DNA from: Fomitopsis serialis
Lineage: Eukaryota > Basidiomycota > Agaricomycetes > Polyporales > Fomitopsidaceae
DNA length: 64,000 bases
Assembly (NCBI RefSeq): GCF_022376445.1
Contig: NW_025954962.1
Span: 248,001-312,000 of the forward strand
Reading direction: 5' to 3'
How positions within the stretch are numbered: the first letter of the stretch is position 1; every line of letters starts with the position of its first letter. The position numbers were made by a program, and so were the translations under genes. Positions 49,392 to 60,760 of the stretch are shown piece by piece. The notes below the pieces were generated by a model that was not told the origin of the DNA, did no database searches, and saw only the letters and a list, made by a program, of their open reading frames with translations.

Positions 49392-49958
49392 TCCACGCCG
49401 GCAGCGATGAACAGGATCTTACATTAGTAATTGTCTTAGACTCACTGTACATACTACTTCTAATATGTGTATGAGTGTTATAATTCGATCGCATGCCGTG
49501 ACCGATACTTCATCTACATGGTTCGCGTCGGAACGCGTCTTGAACGCGTCCTGAACGCGTCCACCTCTTGTCCACCTCGACGCGTCGCTGGGCGTTTATT
49601 GTATTCCTTTTATGGGCTGCTTCCTGGGCGTCTGTATGCTTAGATAGGAAGGACCCTCCCCCCTACCCAGTCTTCGGGGTCTCTGCGTTTTGTGAGCACG
49701 ATGTCGGAAATTTTGTTCGCGCCCACCTCTTGGTGCAGGTACAGTAGGAAACAGGACAATGGAATAGCGAGTAACGAGTGTCTCTAGTCCGTGTCGTGGC
49801 TAATCATGGTGTGACGTTAGGGCTATCCATCAATGTCGTAAACCGTTTCCTATTGTATGTGGTGGGTAATCAGCAACGTGCGGACCCTTAGAACATAGAC
49901 GACGAACCCTGATAATATACATGCTTTGACTAGGCGAGCTGGATATACCAGGGCGGGC
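49392..49958. other. Intergenic between convergent genes
   Basis: Between the giant gene and the membrane protein gene. Contains a cluster of ACGCGT motifs (49533-49585). No gene seen. Confidence 0.5.
49531..49585. repeat. Short GAACGCGTC repeat, ACGCGT cluster
   Basis: GAACGCGTC occurs three times with an 11-base period (49531, 49542, 49553). A fourth ACGCGT lies at 49580-49585. ACGCGT is the MluI cell-cycle box bound by MBF in yeasts. It lies downstream of both neighbouring genes, so a promoter role is not evident. Confidence 0.6.
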
Positions 49959-51006
49959 TCACGAGTGGTCAGGATAGTCCCCGCCACGGCTGTAGCCTTG
50001 GGTATAACCGTCTTTCACCACCGCGGCCGAGCCAGCGTTCTGTGCGCTTGTATGGGCGTCGTGACGGTCGTCTGGCCGGTAGGACGTCTGACCGTAGTCA
50101 TCGTATTCCCGGGATTGTTGAACTTTATTACCCAGGACCGTGGAAACACTGTCAATGCTCTCTGACCTGTCGTGATATCCGCGAGGAGGAGAGTCCATGG
50201 ACGCGCGTGAGTCCCAGGGGTCGGCGCGGTCGGTCAGCGGGATATCACTAGCAAGGGGTTTGGTGGGGTCGTACATGGAGTCGTACTTGTTGTGGTCACG
50301 CTCCTGACCCGCAATATAGGAGGACAGGACAAAGTAGAGGTAGACCTGGCAGAATCGTGAATAGGAGACAAGCGTGCAGGCGAGACGAAGTAGCGTACCT
50401 GCATGATGGCTAGTATAACCCACAGGCCACCCATAACACCGACATCTACCCATGGGAAGATGTCACAAAGGGTGTTGGCCTCGTCCTGGAGGTCAGAAGC
50501 GGTGCCAAAGAACGTCGATTTACATGCTGAGACCGCATTGCTATGCCGAGCCGCTGACAGCACGATCCAGACTACCGCGATAGAGAAGGCGGCAAGTGTC
50601 ACGATGAGATGGAGTGTCGTGTACCGCCTGAACAACGTGGGTTTCTCCTAGAGCAACGAAGACGGATTGAGGCGAAGCCACGACGACTAACAATCAAACC
50701 AGCTCACATTGCGAACAGCAGCGAAACCCATAAGCTGCAAAGCAGCTCCGACATAGCATATGATGGCGAAAATCCATTTCGCTGCGGATGGTGTCGCGCC
50801 AGTAGCACCAACAACTAGATGATCAAGGACATTACGACGCCGGTCAGTGAGTCATGTCTGCCGTCTAGATCGCAACACATACTTGAAGACGTCCCTATTG
50901 AGAGGGTACCAGCTGTGATGCCGAGGGCGAACTGCTCCACCAGCGCCGTATAGATGCCCGTGTAAATGACGGGGATTGCGCAGCAGCAGTATTCTCTGGG
51001 CTTCAT
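49959..51006 (-). CDS. Four-helix membrane protein, MARVEL-like
   Basis: Exons 50883-51006, 50708-50814, 50399-50647 and 49959-50345 give 288 residues. It begins MKPREYCCCAIPVIYTGIYT with a Cys cluster that could be palmitoylated. Four hydrophobic segments are visible: CCCAIPVIYTGIYTALV, WIFAIICYVGAALQLMGFAA, TTLHLIVTLAAFSIAVVWIV and VDVGVMGGLWVILAIM continuing into VYLYFVLSSYIA. The cytosolic tail is long, hydrophilic and rich in Ser, Asp and Tyr. The topology matches MARVEL-type proteins of fungal plasma-membrane domains. No catalytic motif is present. Intact; function inferred only from topology. Confidence 0.8.
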
Positions 51007-51367
51007 GGTGACGACCGCTTAGGCTAGTAAGTATTCAACCTGGCGACACAACCTCGGGGCGATAGAGATGCGACGGGGGTACGAGGGGAGCCTGAATAGT
51101 GAGGAAGCTCTGCTGCCCGTCCGAAGATGAGAGTATGAAGCAGAGGTGAGAACAGAAGAAAGCGCAGCGCCAGCTTCTACACAGGTGCAGAGCATGGCAC
51201 ACAGCACGGATCCCCACACCCCGATCGAGCAGGTGCTTCCCACGGTGTGCGTCACCGTCGGCGGCGTGCCTAATTTGGCTCGCTTCTGGGCATGCTACCG
51301 AAGCGCGGCCTAAGTAATAACTCGGCTCCCTCTCTCTTCGTTCTCAACCACCACCATACCTCCAACC
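51007..51367. other. Divergent promoter region
   Basis: Between the membrane protein (-) and the ML-domain gene (+). Pyrimidine-rich CTCCCTCTCTCTTCGTTCTC lies about 40 bases before the rightward start. No gene. Confidence 0.5.
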
Positions 51368-52093
51368 ATGGCTCGCCTCGGATTCTTCGTACTTGTACTC
51401 TCTGCGATTGCGTCTCTCAGTAGCGCAGTTCCCGCGGAGCAACAAGAGGCTTTGGTCGCACCCGGCGACTGGAGCTGGAACGACTGCGGTGCGTGTTTGA
51501 TATACCCACGTCGGACGGCGTACTCAACCCGAATGCTAGGTGGTCCTTCTCATTTGATTCGCATTGATGACATTGTGATCACGCCTGACCCGCCACAGAA
51601 GGGTCAGGATATGACGGTGACGGTGAAGGGGACGGCCAAGGAGCAGATCGAGGTGTGCATACCGTCATTTGTAATATCCGTTTTTAGCCAACGTCGTCGT
51701 CGTGTAGGACGGTGCATACGTCGATGTTGTAGTGAAGGTGGGGGCGATCAAGATCCTGCAGAAGGAATTCGATGTATGCGAGGAGGCGTAAGTGCACATG
51801 GCTATCATATAGACTTGCTACTGAGCTATTCGCAGGCGGAACGCGAACGCCAGCATCCAGTGCCCGGTGCAGGAGGGCAAGCACGAGGTCACTCAGACGG
51901 TAGAGCTGCCAAAAGAGATTCCTCCTGGTACGCGTTGTGCATTCGAATGTCCGCTCTTGCTTACCCATATCGTCCGTCAGCTCCCTTCACGGTCTCTATC
52001 CGTGGCTACACTGTGGATGACGAGGACTTGACCTGTGTCGACATCAAGATTGACTTCCGTCCCAAGCGCGGCCTGTTGGGCTTGAGCTGGTAG
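51368..52093 (+). CDS. ML-domain lipid-transfer protein (NPC2/PG-PI-TP type)
   Basis: Secretory or vacuolar protein that binds sterol or phospholipid. Exons 51368-51488, 51540-51652, 51708-51787, 51836-51927 and 51981-52093 give 172 residues, normal for the family. A signal peptide (MARLGFFVLVLSAIASLSSA) and short propeptide precede the ML fold. WNDCGGPSHLIRIDDIVITP, PQKGQDMTVTVKGT, DGAYVDVVVKVGAIKI and CPVQEGKHEVTQTVELP are all typical. Cysteines for the conserved disulfides are present (WNDCG, DVCEEA, IQCPV, LTCVD). The C-terminus ends GLLGLSW. Intact. Confidence 0.93.
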   Translation: MARLGFFVLVLSAIASLSSAVPAEQQEALVAPGDWSWNDCGACLIYPRRTAYSTRMLGGPSHLIRIDDIVITPDPPQKGQDMTVTVKGTAKEQIEVCIPSFVISVFSQRRRRVGRCIRRCCSEGGGDQDPAEGIRCMRGGVSAHGYHIDLLLSYSQAERERQHPVPGAGGQARGHSDGRAAKRDSSWYALCIRMSALAYPYRPSAPFTVSIRGYTVDDEDLTCVDIKIDFRPKRGLLGLSW

Positions 52094-52575
52094 ACGTTAG
52101 TGGCGTTCTTTGTCCGGCTTGCACCTGTGTAGTGACGTAAGGAGTACGACTGTTACGTTCTGATTACCCTGCTTTCGGCGTGTATATCCTCAATCTGCAT
52201 ATCATTTGTCGTTGAATGAACCACGAGTGCATTTTTTGACGTTTATGGTACCCCTTACGTCTCATGGAATGAGGGGAACAACTCTGCATGCAGGGTTTCA
52301 TGGCGATCCTGCAATATGCATGTTGTGGGCGACTGTTTACGATTTGTTGACAGGGGCCCTAGTCCTGTGTGCCTTGTGCGTTGACATTGTGGCACAGATT
52401 TGCATCGATGCGCAGGGCCCAGCATGTACATATGCGCCACGTTTGATTTGAACACCGCAAGGGCTTTGCATTGCTCACGACTACGCGCTATCCAACCACA
52501 CGACGCTTGGTTATACTCCTCTCGCGGCCGTAGAGCGGTACGCACGCAGCCTTCACGCCATCACCACCGAGATCC
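52094..52575. other. Intergenic, no gene seen
   Basis: 3' flank of the ML gene and 5' flank of the exonuclease gene. Nothing recognisable. Confidence 0.45.
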
Positions 52576-53273
52576 ATGTCGGGCTCACTACGGTATCTAC
52601 TCGTTCTGGACTTTGAGGCCACATGCGGCGACGATGTCAAAGGCGTCAACGAGATCATAGAGTTCCCCACCTTGGTGTACGATCTCGAGGAAGACAGAGT
52701 CCAATCCACGTTCCATGAATATGTCCGCCCTGTGGTACATCCGAAATTGACAAACTTCTGCAAGGACTTCACTGGCATCACACAGGCTAGTATCCTCTGA
52801 CTAGCAGGGCCATGGACGTTGGCTCACAGCTCGATTACTGGCAGGATGTCGTGGATGTCGCGGATCCGTTCCCCGTAGTCTGGGAGCGTTTTCAAAACTT
52901 CATCAGGAATAACGAGTCCCTCGCAGACCCAGCGTCCTTCGCTTTCCTCACATGCGGCAATTGGGACCTATGCTCCATGCTCCCCCGCCAGCTGGACCTC
53001 AGCGAAAACGGACGCGGTCTCGATGCGTCTGGTGATCTCCTCGCACCCTTCAACCGCTCCATCAACCTCAAGGACGCGTTCCGGCGGCACTACAAGCTGC
53101 GCTATCAGCTGGGCATGGCGCACATGCTGCGCCGACTGAAGATGGAGCTCGAGGGGAGGCACCATTCCGGGATAGATGACTGCAGGAACATCCTGAGAAT
53201 AGTGCAGCGGATGTTGGCGGACGGTTGGCGACCGCAGGATTCGATTTCGCTCCAGCCCGAATCCGAGTCGTGA
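52576..53273 (+). CDS. ERI1-like 3'-5' exoribonuclease
   Basis: DEDDh exonuclease acting on small RNAs, histone mRNA ends or 5.8S rRNA. Exons 52576-52785 and 52845-53273 give 212 residues. Active-site motifs: LLVLDFEATCGDD (DxE), an Asp in TCGNWDLCSML, and the His and Asp in RHHSGIDDCRNI. The family block FCKDFTGITQ continues as DVVDVADPFPVVWERF across the intron. That intron (52786-52844, 59 bases) runs GCTAGT to GGCAG; using GC as donor is the only reading that keeps both the frame and the conserved junction. There is no SAP domain, as in fungal and shorter ERI1 relatives. Intact. Confidence 0.92.
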
Positions 53274-53864
53274 TGGGAGTGATGGCAGCGGTGTATGATG
53301 CTCGTTGACTCGTGTGGACATTCGAAACAAGGCCATATATATGTACTCCGGCTCACCCAAATGTATCGTTTGACTCAGCTGCAGATGGAGGCCACATTGA
53401 CCGAAACGTCAATTGGCGAAGGCCATGGCATCTAGAGTACGGATCTATCTGCTGCCGCCCGCCGCTACGTACATGCGGCAAACGTGATCAGTGCAAAGAC
53501 AATAGAGGGCGCTCCACGTCGTGCGTCGCGAGAGTCCCCCAGGCGAGCATTCCCATGCAGACCCGTCCTGCTCAATCGCGACAGCCTTGTTCGCCACGAA
53601 CGCGCCCGAAATAGAAGGCTCAAACGCGAGGAAGGGGGAACACGACCCTGGGAGTGATCGGACGCCTTTCTTCAGCGTTCCTCTTTGGGAAGACAATAAA
53701 AGGCGCAGAGTCAACGCGGAAGCACCTCCATTCATTCTTGCCCGGACAGGAAGGTCCGAGCACAATGGGGCCTTGTGCCATTGACCTACTTCAACCCTCA
53801 GACGCGCCCCGGCGAACCACTATGCACGGCGGCCCCCCTCGCCCATCCTGCATCCGCACCGATT
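53274..53864. other. Intergenic, promoter side of copy B
   Basis: No gene is seen. A TATA-like CAATAAAAGG lies at about 53695-53704. Confidence 0.45.
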
Positions 53865-54271
53865 ATGCCCACCTCGACCGTGCCATACGAAATCCTATTC
53901 GACTTTGTGAACGACACGGCTGAGTCGACGATGATACGGGTACTACGACAAGACACTGGGACGCGGACAGGCGCGGCGATGCTGTTGAATAGCGGCGAGA
54001 ACCTCTCGCTCGTCCTCACCGCCGGGACGCCATATAAATACGCGTTGGTGCAGGGAGGCACGGAGGTGGTACTCTCGTAAGCGGATCTCATCTCGATGCA
54101 GAAGGACAGAAGATGAACTAGCCGTGCAGGGTGAAGGTCTGGCAGGACACGCAGTACTGCACTTCGAGCGCATTCAGGAGATCGCGATCTGGGGGAGGGA
54201 AAATGGGCGATCCGGGAAAGACGGGCGTCGCTGTAGTGTCACTAGACCACCAATTCTCGAACGGCAGCTAA
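53865..54271 (+). CDS. Small unrecognised protein, copy B
   Basis: Paralogue of copy A at 40414-40888, on the opposite strand 13 kb away. Exons 53865-54076 and 54130-54271 give 117 residues. It starts MPTSTVPYEILFDFVNDTAE and continues through IRVLRQDTGTRTGA, LLNSGENLSLVLTAG and PYKYALVQGG to VKVWQDTQYCTSSAF, matching copy A segment by segment. The first intron of copy A is absent here, while the later intron is kept at about the same place. The C-terminal tail differs (GDPGKTGVAVVSLDHQ). There is no signal peptide or membrane segment. Function unknown. Confidence 0.75.
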
Positions 54272-54557
54272 GGGGTAAGTCCGCAGACCCTTCCATCAGA
54301 CTTGGGCTTACTATGTTTATAGCCAAGCCCTTTCCTCCGACCATCTCATATCTATCCATGCATCTGCGAGCGAGCAGCTCTCCGGCCGAGTCTGGCAACC
54401 ATCCTTGCAGCATCTTAATGTATACCACGTTAATGTATTTCACATGTCCTTGGTCCACATCCAATCAGACTCTCCAATCCTGCACAATAGCAGCATCGCT
54501 GGGTGAATTCACGTAAGCCAATGCCTGTCGTAAGACGGAATCACAATACGATCACAC

Positions 54558-56778
54558 TCACACAAAAATGTCCCACACCGAGGTCTGATTGGGGTAGACC
54601 GTAAACCCTAAATCAATGAACTCCGTCAGCGCACTGTCGGACCCGACACGATTGGATCGGAGTCTCACCGTCGTTCGGCGAAGCCTGCGTTATCGACATA
54701 GTGTCAGCACGGAGGCGACGGTGAACGGAAGCTCTTGCTTACCCCTTCGTAGATATCGTCGGTGTATTTGAGGACACGGTTGCCGCCGTCCTCTGTCAAA
54801 TTCAACATGCCGAACTGCCACGGGTGGATACTGCGCGGCCCATATGAACAAAAAACGAGACCCTGAGCGTGCGATGCTTACCCGCTGTGAATACGCGAGT
54901 GCGCATAATAAGCAACCAGATTGAATGTGAATATGGAGTACAGGAACTTACGCATGATCAGTGGCGATGGCATACCCGACCCAGGTAGGATAGATAGCTG
55001 TCTTGTTGTCTGGGGAAGGCCAAGTGAGTTGGCATACCCTGACACGCGCGATGAACCTACCGAGTCCAGTAACACCAAACTCCTCCATAATGACAGGCTT
55101 CCCAACATAAGCGGAGGCTAGACAGGAACGTCAAGGAAGCTCTTCATACGAAGGGCGGCAACGTACTGTTAGCATGAGCACCGATCCAGCCCAAGCCAAA
55201 GTCCCTGACAGAGAAGTTCGAGCCTGGGTAGTCCTGTGATGTCGTGCACTCCAATCACTTCCACATTTTAGGAAAGGACTGGGCTACGTACGAGCTCCGG
55301 ATACCAGGTTTGCGGATACAAATGCTATGGGCCCGAGGGTATCAACAAGGCTGTCGACTTGGCCGCACGACTACACTGCGATATACTCACGTAGGTCCCG
55401 AAGTCGATGTTAGGCAGGGAGAGACTGGCCTCAAAGTCCTCACCCACTGAACAGATCATAATGTCTGAGAACCAACGCTCATTATAGGTTGAATTACTCA
55501 CCTTCGCCGTTGAAGTTGGGGTCGCTGACGAGAGTACCGTTGTACCAGCTTGCAACAGATACCGTGAATCGCCAGCATATACATCAAATATGCACACATA
55601 CTATTCGTCCGGCTGTGCCCAGTAAAATTGTCCTTCACCACCAGTCGTGATCATATGGTACGGGTCCCTGCGAAGGCTCTTGAGCATCACACCGTTGATA
55701 TCTTGTCAAATGGTTTATGGCTTACAAGCTACGCACGAAGTCAGACTGGAGCTGATACCACGTCGTCAGTGTCTCCGAGCCTGCAACGCAGGCGGGACCG
55801 GAGGGAAGACTATCCCCAGCGCAGCGCGCCTCGTTCATGAGCTCCCAGGCAAAGACGGTAGGGGAGCTTGCGTAGCGGTTCACGATAGCCGTCACATAGC
55901 GTTCTGTCGCAGTTGTTAGCGATGAGCGTCTGAAGCAGAGTAAATAGGTACGTACGGTAAGAAGCTATTATGGTGGGGTTAGTGTAGAATTCATCGTGGG
56001 TAGCGGAGTTGCCGAGCATGTGGTAGACATAGAGTTCCATTCCCTGATGAGAAGATGCCGAGTCCATGAGGCACACGTCACGGCTCTTCAGTGTGAGGAC
56101 TTACACCATAGCCCACCCTGCGGATGAGGCGTAAGTTATCATTAGGACATAGCACAGACTGAGAGCAAATAAGTCATACCAGTTGTTCGTGAATGTCAAG
56201 ATGAGCCTTATACCGTGCTGGGCCGCCGACGAAACGACGTAGTCGAGGCGTTGTAAACCTTGCGGGCCCTCATTGAGAGTCCAGTCGCTGGTGTTCCAGA
56301 CCTGGTAGTACGTGAGGTTCGTTGACAGCGCGGTTGGCAGCTCTGTCGTGTTGACCGCGTTGAAGGCCTATGTTCGTGCATCCGTTCAATGACACCCTAT
56401 TCTTAGAACGTGCAGCACAGCCGTCTTACCCAAGTGCGCGCAACCTTGATTCCCGCGTCTGCCATAGTTTGGAAGGTGGAATCTACATCCTCGGGGCTAG
56501 TCAAAAGCCCAAGCCACTGATATGGTTGTGTCAGTTCAGAGAAAGCGCTGTCATCGCAGATCACCTACGAAGGCGTTTGTGCCCATATAGTACTAGTGTG
56601 GAATTCAGATTCCCGCCGGTGTACTGGGAAATGCAGTAGGACTCACGAATGGCTCGCCATCTAGCTCAAAGGCCTGTCCATTGGTGGTCACAAAACCTTC
56701 AGGGGTGGCACGCTTCTGCGTCACAGCCGTTGCCAAAGACGCGAGCGAAGCCAAGCAAGTGAGAGCGAGGAGGCGCAT
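54558..56778 (-). CDS. GH5 endo-beta-1,4-mannanase, secreted
   Basis: Hydrolyses mannan and glucomannan in plant walls. The secretion signal MRLLALTCLASLASLATA is followed by KRATPEGFVTTNG. The gene is split into about 14 short exons by introns of 45-70 bases, all with GT-AG ends as I read them, and the frame is continuous from 56778 to 54558. Catalytic acid/base: Glu in VFAWELMNEARC (complement near 55830-55865). Nucleophile: Glu in KPVIMEEFGVTG (complement near 55090-55115). Other GH5_7 features: VARTWAFNAVN, FTNNWVGYGG, ITTGGEGQFYW and HPWQFGMLNL. No carbohydrate-binding module is visible. It is divergent from the Ipi1 gene. Confidence 0.92.
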
Positions 56779-57454
56779 CGTTGCGGGCACGGAAACTACC
56801 ACAGCAAGCAAAGCTCAGCAGCAACATTCGGCGTATTTATGTGATGGGATGCATCGGTCTGAGCCAATTTTGAGTCGGGATGCCTAGCAGGGATAATTAT
56901 CGGACGAGGGTCAGGTGGTGCCGTCATTCTCGCAGCGATGTGTGAACAGCAGACGGAGACCCTAGCGGTACGTCCTGCTTTGTCCCGGGCCTCTGCGGAA
57001 CATTGTTCACGACGGTTGATTCGATGCGGCCGGCGTCGAGACAATATTAGCGGAGAGAGAGATGACCTCGAAGGTGACAAGACAGTGGTGGCACAGCACT
57101 CGCTGCACTCGGGCCTCCAGATGGGTTGGATGCTAGCTGAAGTACGGAGGGTGTATGTGTGTAGGCGGTTCGTCGTGTTCAAAGCGCATACGCATTGTAT
57201 ATGGTAGGCCGGTACAACTTGAGGGAATGCGACGACCGACGGTGGCGACGGTGGCCAAGAGTACTGGCGACCTACTGCCAGGAGGTTGCCGGACATTTCT
57301 CGGGGACTTCCCGCACGTGGGCGAGTCGATCGCCCGGGCCACATGCAAGCAATTTCCTGTGGCTGCCGCAGTCTCTTCACGGTCACACTCTTGCTTGTGT
57401 GATTTCAATTGCGCGACACCGGGCACGAAGCAAGGCACGAGAAGGACTTTGAAG
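56779..57454. promoter_or_regulatory. Divergent promoter region, mannanase and Ipi1
   Basis: A 680-base region between the inducible-type secreted enzyme and the housekeeping gene. No gene is seen, and I did not identify a convincing carbon-repressor site. Confidence 0.4.
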
Positions 57455-60359
57455 ATGCCCAAGAGCTCAAAGAAACAAAAAGACAAGGCTGCCGATTTCT
57501 CTGTACGCTCTTCCACTGCCTCCTGATCCGCCCGCACTTACACGAACGTAGAAAGCCAAACTAAAATTAGGCAAGGGGAAGAAAGCACCCAGCAATGCCG
57601 TAGACACCTCCTACAAAGCACGCTGTGGGTGTACATCTCTCGTCGGCCCGTGTGTCTCCTGACAGGCTGTCAGGCAGCCATCGCACTCCCCACTCAGAGC
57701 ATAGCGCAGCCTAAAGACTCGGAAGCACCCACGACTAGGAGGAAACTCACGTTTGACGACCTCACAGCACAGTTGAAGCACTACAATTCTGGGACGCGAA
57801 AGGGTGAGTAAATGAACAGAATACCTTTGAGTCCGTGTACTGATGACATCAAGACGCAATATTGGGATTGCGAGAGTTGCTTGACGGACATCCGACTTTG
57901 ATCCATACCCATCTCACAGCCCTCGTCAGCAACTGTACTAGACTCATAGCGGATGAGGTAAGTCTGTAAATCGCATCCGGCATTGTATATCGCCAACGTG
58001 CCCTAGGATGCATCTGTTCGTCGCACCCTACTCTCGTTCCTTGGCTGGCTATTGCCCCAGATCCTCAAGCAAGTATCTCATCCCGTAGGCCCTGTTCATA
58101 ACCATTATCTTTGTAGGAAGACCTTTCCCCACTCTCCCGTGCTCCTGCTGTTTACTACCTCCGCGCAGACCCACATATTCCCTGAAATCCGAATCGACGC
58201 CATTCGCTTCTGGATCTCTTCTCGAGCACATTCCAGACATCGTGACGAAGGCTGGGCGCAAAGTAACAGTAGCCATGGGAGAAGAGTCCTGGAAGGCTAC
58301 CTCGGTGTTCTGAATGCAGGCACCACATATGGTGAAGGAGGCGGTAAGTACCTGGATTGCACACTATCACCGATATAGCTCAGCTTTAGGATTAGAACAG
58401 GCCCAGTGCAGCGACATCCACTGCGAGCGTCGTACTATCCGCTTCGGTACGTTTTGATGTATGGCTTGTGCTGGTGGTTCCTACTCACGTCCATGTAGTC
58501 GAAGCTGGTTGTTCTGAAGTCACTGTCATCCTTTTGAACCATGCACTGTCGTCACCAGCCGCATCAAATCATGCGGGGCCTTCGTCCTCATCCTGCTCCA
58601 TTCCCACCTGGTTCATGTCATCCTCATTTACATCCGTGGAGGCTTTCGAGGCCTTCGACTCTGTACTCAGACCCACGCTGCAATCTACACGAGGGCTCCC
58701 TCCGTCTGAGAGGTGGCGGGAAGAAGCGGATATCGACCTCAATTTCGAGTCCTTCTACGGCGACTTCAGGCGTGCCTTCGCCCCGATAAATGAGGGTTGC
58801 GTGTTGCAGGACCTCAGTGACATTGACGTAGCTGCGAGTGGTCAGTCGACCGACTCTTCCGCTCGGATCTCTTTCGTTGCGGTATGTCTTTCATCTTCCC
58901 AGCAAGGCGCTATTGTGCTCACGTCAAGGTGCAGCATCTCGCTCGGACACTCCACCCAACATTGGCGTCAACATATCTTGATTGTGCACCGACTGTGTTC
59001 GCACCTAGCACGGCCCTCCAGAAACGGAACTGCAGATGGTGCAAGTTGTAGGCGAGATTTGTCGGTGCCTCTACGGCGCCATATTCCGCGAACCATTGAA
59101 CGTGCGTACATGCTCTAGCATCCTTTCAAGCGCTTTCCAGATATAACGGTCGGTACTATGGATAGGCGACGAAGGCACACGGCACCGCTGTCGAAGACCT
59201 CAGTACCATTTTAGGGTACTTCTCGCCCTACTTCCCTTTTGCGGTGGGTGGGTCCACACTCGCGCGGCGCGACATCAAAGTAAGCAGGCTAAACAGGCGG
59301 GCCGCCTGATCGACAATCCCATTAGTGCGGTTCCTAACTTCCGTACCTAGGTCGAGCAGGCCTTCCAAGACCTCAATCTCATCTACTGCGAGCTCACCTC
59401 CTACCTCGTCCTCGCCGCCCCCATCATCGACTCAAAATGCCGGCGGGCGCCCGCCATGCGCGCCGGCAGAAAGCGCCGCGCCTCCGCCTCGGCGCAGGCA
59501 CTCCAGTTGAGCGGTGAGCGAGTACGTCGTACAGCTCTTGCGCGGGAGGCGTCCGCGCCGGGTCCTTGGCGCGGCCCGTCGGGCCGCCGCGTACTCGGCG
59601 CTCCTCCCCACCATATGGTCCCTGCTCAACAGCGAAGCCAGCGCGGCGGAGGACGGCACCGTCCTGCGCGTGGTCGTCGAGCACGCCATGAAGGCCGGAT
59701 CAACGTCCGCCGTGAAGCGCTCCACCATCGACTTCCTCGGCAGACTCGTCCTCGTGAGTACCCCTTGGGCTGGCTGATAGCGCGATCGACATCTGAGCTG
59801 ATTACCGCCACACACAGCTCGAGCGCGAGGCGGAGTACGTCGGCGCGTGCAGGGTCGGGCGCGCCGCGGCGGACGACCAAAGGCTCGAGGAGTGGCTCCT
59901 GCACCTCGCGCAGACACTGTGGGAGCTCGGCGCAAGTAGCCTGCCCACGACGGAGGTGAGTCCCCGACCTGTCCTCCCCGCGCGTCGGTGATGCTCATAT
60001 GCGGACAGACGATCCTCCGGGTCTTCCTACGGGTTTGTCAGCGCAGATCGCCATTAGTGCGCGATCAGGTGGGTGGAGCTGATAACGGGGCCGCATATAA
60101 GGCTGATGTCCCGCGCGCTCGCCAGGTTCTGCTCGCCCTCCGCTCGCGCATGGTGCCCTATTTCATCGTGAGCCATCCGACGAGGGGAAGACTGCTCGGG
60201 CCCTTCGCACGATTGCCGTCTGCCCCGTTGCGGCGCTTGGTTCTTGACGTTGTTGCTACCATCGAGGGGCAGGAGGCGGATGGGCTGGAGGGCGATGTCA
60301 GCGAGGCAGTAAGGGGCACCGAAGAGGAATCTTACTGGGCGGCATTGGTTTCCAGGTAG
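57455..60359 (+). CDS. Ipi1/TEX10-like 60S assembly factor (frame-broken)
   Basis: Component of the Rix1 complex for ITS2 processing and 60S maturation in the nucleus. The start MPKSSKKQKDKAADF is basic, followed by KAKLKLGKGKKAPSNAVDTS and ALPTQSIAQ, the family opening. The conserved Ipi1 N-terminal repeat region is clear: LRELLDGHPTLIHTHLTALV, NCTRLIADE, DASVRRTLLSFLGWLLPQIL and FPEIRIDAIRFL. Downstream, alpha-helical repeats read across several exons to the C-terminus EGTEEESYWAALVSR-like ending at 60357-60359. Frame breaks appear near 58125 and 58212, and the part from about 59100 to 59520 cannot be joined confidently. The gene is probably functional with consensus errors. Confidence 0.75.
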
Positions 60360-60760
60360 CGCGATGCATATGGTGCCTATGTATCGCAGCTATGAGAACA
60401 CAGTTCAGGGGGATGCTTCACACGGTTGCTCCAACGATACATGCACAATTCACTTCCATTCATCAACATCTGAACCAGGATGTAAATACGACAGGCGCAG
60501 ACATAACCAGAGCTAGCGACTGATACCAGGTATGCTTGATGCGAAGTAGTAATGCAACACGCACGTCCCTCCTAGCCTTCCGCCTCTCCGCACGCGGAGA
60601 GAACCGAAAGGAACACCCGGGTGTGAGAGACGTACTGGGTGCCAATAAAAAAGCGCAATAACGGATAGCGCAGTAACGATCTTCGAGTATATACGAGACA
60701 GCAACGTTGGATAGAATAGAAATATGGTATCTGCATCGCGAGCCTCGGCTCGCGGTGCGC
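60360..60760. other. Intergenic between convergent genes
   Basis: 3' flanks of the Ipi1 gene and the expansin-like gene. Nothing recognisable. Confidence 0.45.

Noticed and set aside
43064..49960. Terminal inverted repeats or target-site duplications around the giant gene
   Set aside because: Reading about 700 bases upstream and 570 downstream by eye showed no matching inverted ends. GAACGCG occurs on both sides only in the same orientation and is too short.
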